Of a stretch of DNA of 6,441 nt, positions 6,276 to 6,441 are shown piece after piece; position 1 is the first letter of the stretch, and every line of letters begins with the position of its first letter. A program made the position numbers and the translations under genes. Origin of the DNA: Myxococcales bacterium (GTDB lineage: Bacteria > Myxococcota > Bradymonadia > REDH01); NCBI GenBank assembly GCA_018970625.1, contig JAGWVZ010000209.1:1-6441 (forward strand), read 5' to 3'. The notes under the pieces are model-generated. The model searched no databases and had not been told where the DNA came from. It saw only the letters and a program-made list of their open reading frames with translations.

Positions 6276-6304
6276 TTGACACCGGCGGGTGCATTCCGCA
6301 GATT
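6276..6304 (+). promoter_or_regulatory. Sigma-70 promoter for the HMG-CoA lyase gene
   Basis: A perfect TTGACA (6276-6281) is followed after exactly 17 bases by CAGATT (6299-6304). The latter matches TATAAT at three positions, including the important A2 and T6. Transcription would start near 6311 and give a leader of about 22 bases before ATG 6333. Confidence 0.5.
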
Positions 6305-6332
6305 CCGCGCGTCGAAATCCCGCGGTGACCCG

Positions 6333-6441
6333 ATGCCCGTCTTCTCCGAATCCATTCGCCTGACCGAGAGCCCCCGGGCCACCATCGTCGAGGTCGGCCC
6401 GCGCGACGGTCTGCAGAATGAGCGCGTCATGCTCACCACCG
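6333..6441 (+). CDS. mvaB: Hydroxymethylglutaryl-CoA lyase, N-terminal fragment
   Basis: Only the first 36 codons are inside the window; the gene runs off the right edge. The translation begins MPVFSESIRL and contains IVEVGPRDGLQNE at residues 18-30, the diagnostic first strand of HMG-CoA lyases in the DRE-TIM metallolyase family. It carries the catalytic Arg and the metal-binding Asp (RD at 24-25). The enzyme cleaves 3-hydroxy-3-methylglutaryl-CoA to acetoacetate and acetyl-CoA, the last step of leucine breakdown, and acts in the cytoplasm. The ATG at 6333 lacks an obvious Shine-Dalgarno, but the spacing to the conserved motif is normal. The preceding region contains a good -35 and a fair -10. 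Related lyases cannot be fully excluded from 36 residues, though the motif is characteristic. Confidence 0.87.
   Translation, partial: MPVFSESIRLTESPRATIVEVGPRDGLQNERVMLTT

Noticed and set aside
6107..6439. Minus-strand open frame of 110 codons over the start of the HMG-CoA lyase gene
   Set aside because: It overlaps the clear VEVGPRDGLQNE coding signal on the plus strand and both promoter candidates, and has no recognisable domain.

Overview
The window is GC-rich, non-repetitive bacterial chromosome with ordinary housekeeping and regulatory content. There are no tRNA or rRNA genes, CRISPR arrays, insertion sequences or phage genes that I can see. The organism is probably Gram-negative, because an anti-sigma factor has a single membrane span and a large extracytoplasmic part. 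High GC, a stand-alone zinc-free S4 gene, an ECF sigma/anti-sigma pair, a very long coiled-coil protein and a hydroxymethylglutaryl-CoA lyase together would suit a myxobacterial, bradymonad or similar 'deltaproteobacterial' lineage. That placement is an inference and is weak.

Layout from left to right. (1) Positions 1-2223 (+) hold the 3' part of a gene for an exceptionally long coiled-coil protein; its N-terminus lies outside the window. (2) Positions 2224-2473 are non-coding: a weak promoter candidate followed by a structured leader. (3) Positions 2474-3091 (+) are rpsD, encoding ribosomal protein S4, alone and closed by a strong intrinsic terminator at 3115-3151. (4) Positions 5042 down to 3218 (-) form a three-gene operon converging on rpsD: an RpoE-like ECF sigma factor, a membrane anti-sigma factor overlapping it by 4 bases (ATGA), and a small membrane protein 29 bases further on. 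A textbook RpoE-type promoter (GGAACTT, 16 bases, TCAGA) lies just upstream of the sigma gene. (5) Positions 6110 down to 5283 (-) encode a divergent DUF72 (YecE-like) protein with a poly-Asp/Glu tail. (6) Positions 6111-6332 are a divergent promoter region carrying an 18-bp dyad. (7) Positions 6333-6441 (+) are the first 36 codons of an HMG-CoA lyase gene.

How the parts work together: the sigma operon reads as a self-contained envelope-stress switch. The anti-sigma factor would hold the sigma factor at the inner membrane, and release would activate the operon's own promoter. The small membrane protein is the least explained member and may be an accessory of the switch. I see no evidence of a wholly new system. 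The points most worth following are the autoregulatory ECF promoter, the zinc-less anti-sigma factor with its uncharacterised third gene, the S4 leader, the 18-bp dyad and the aberrant DUF72 protein.
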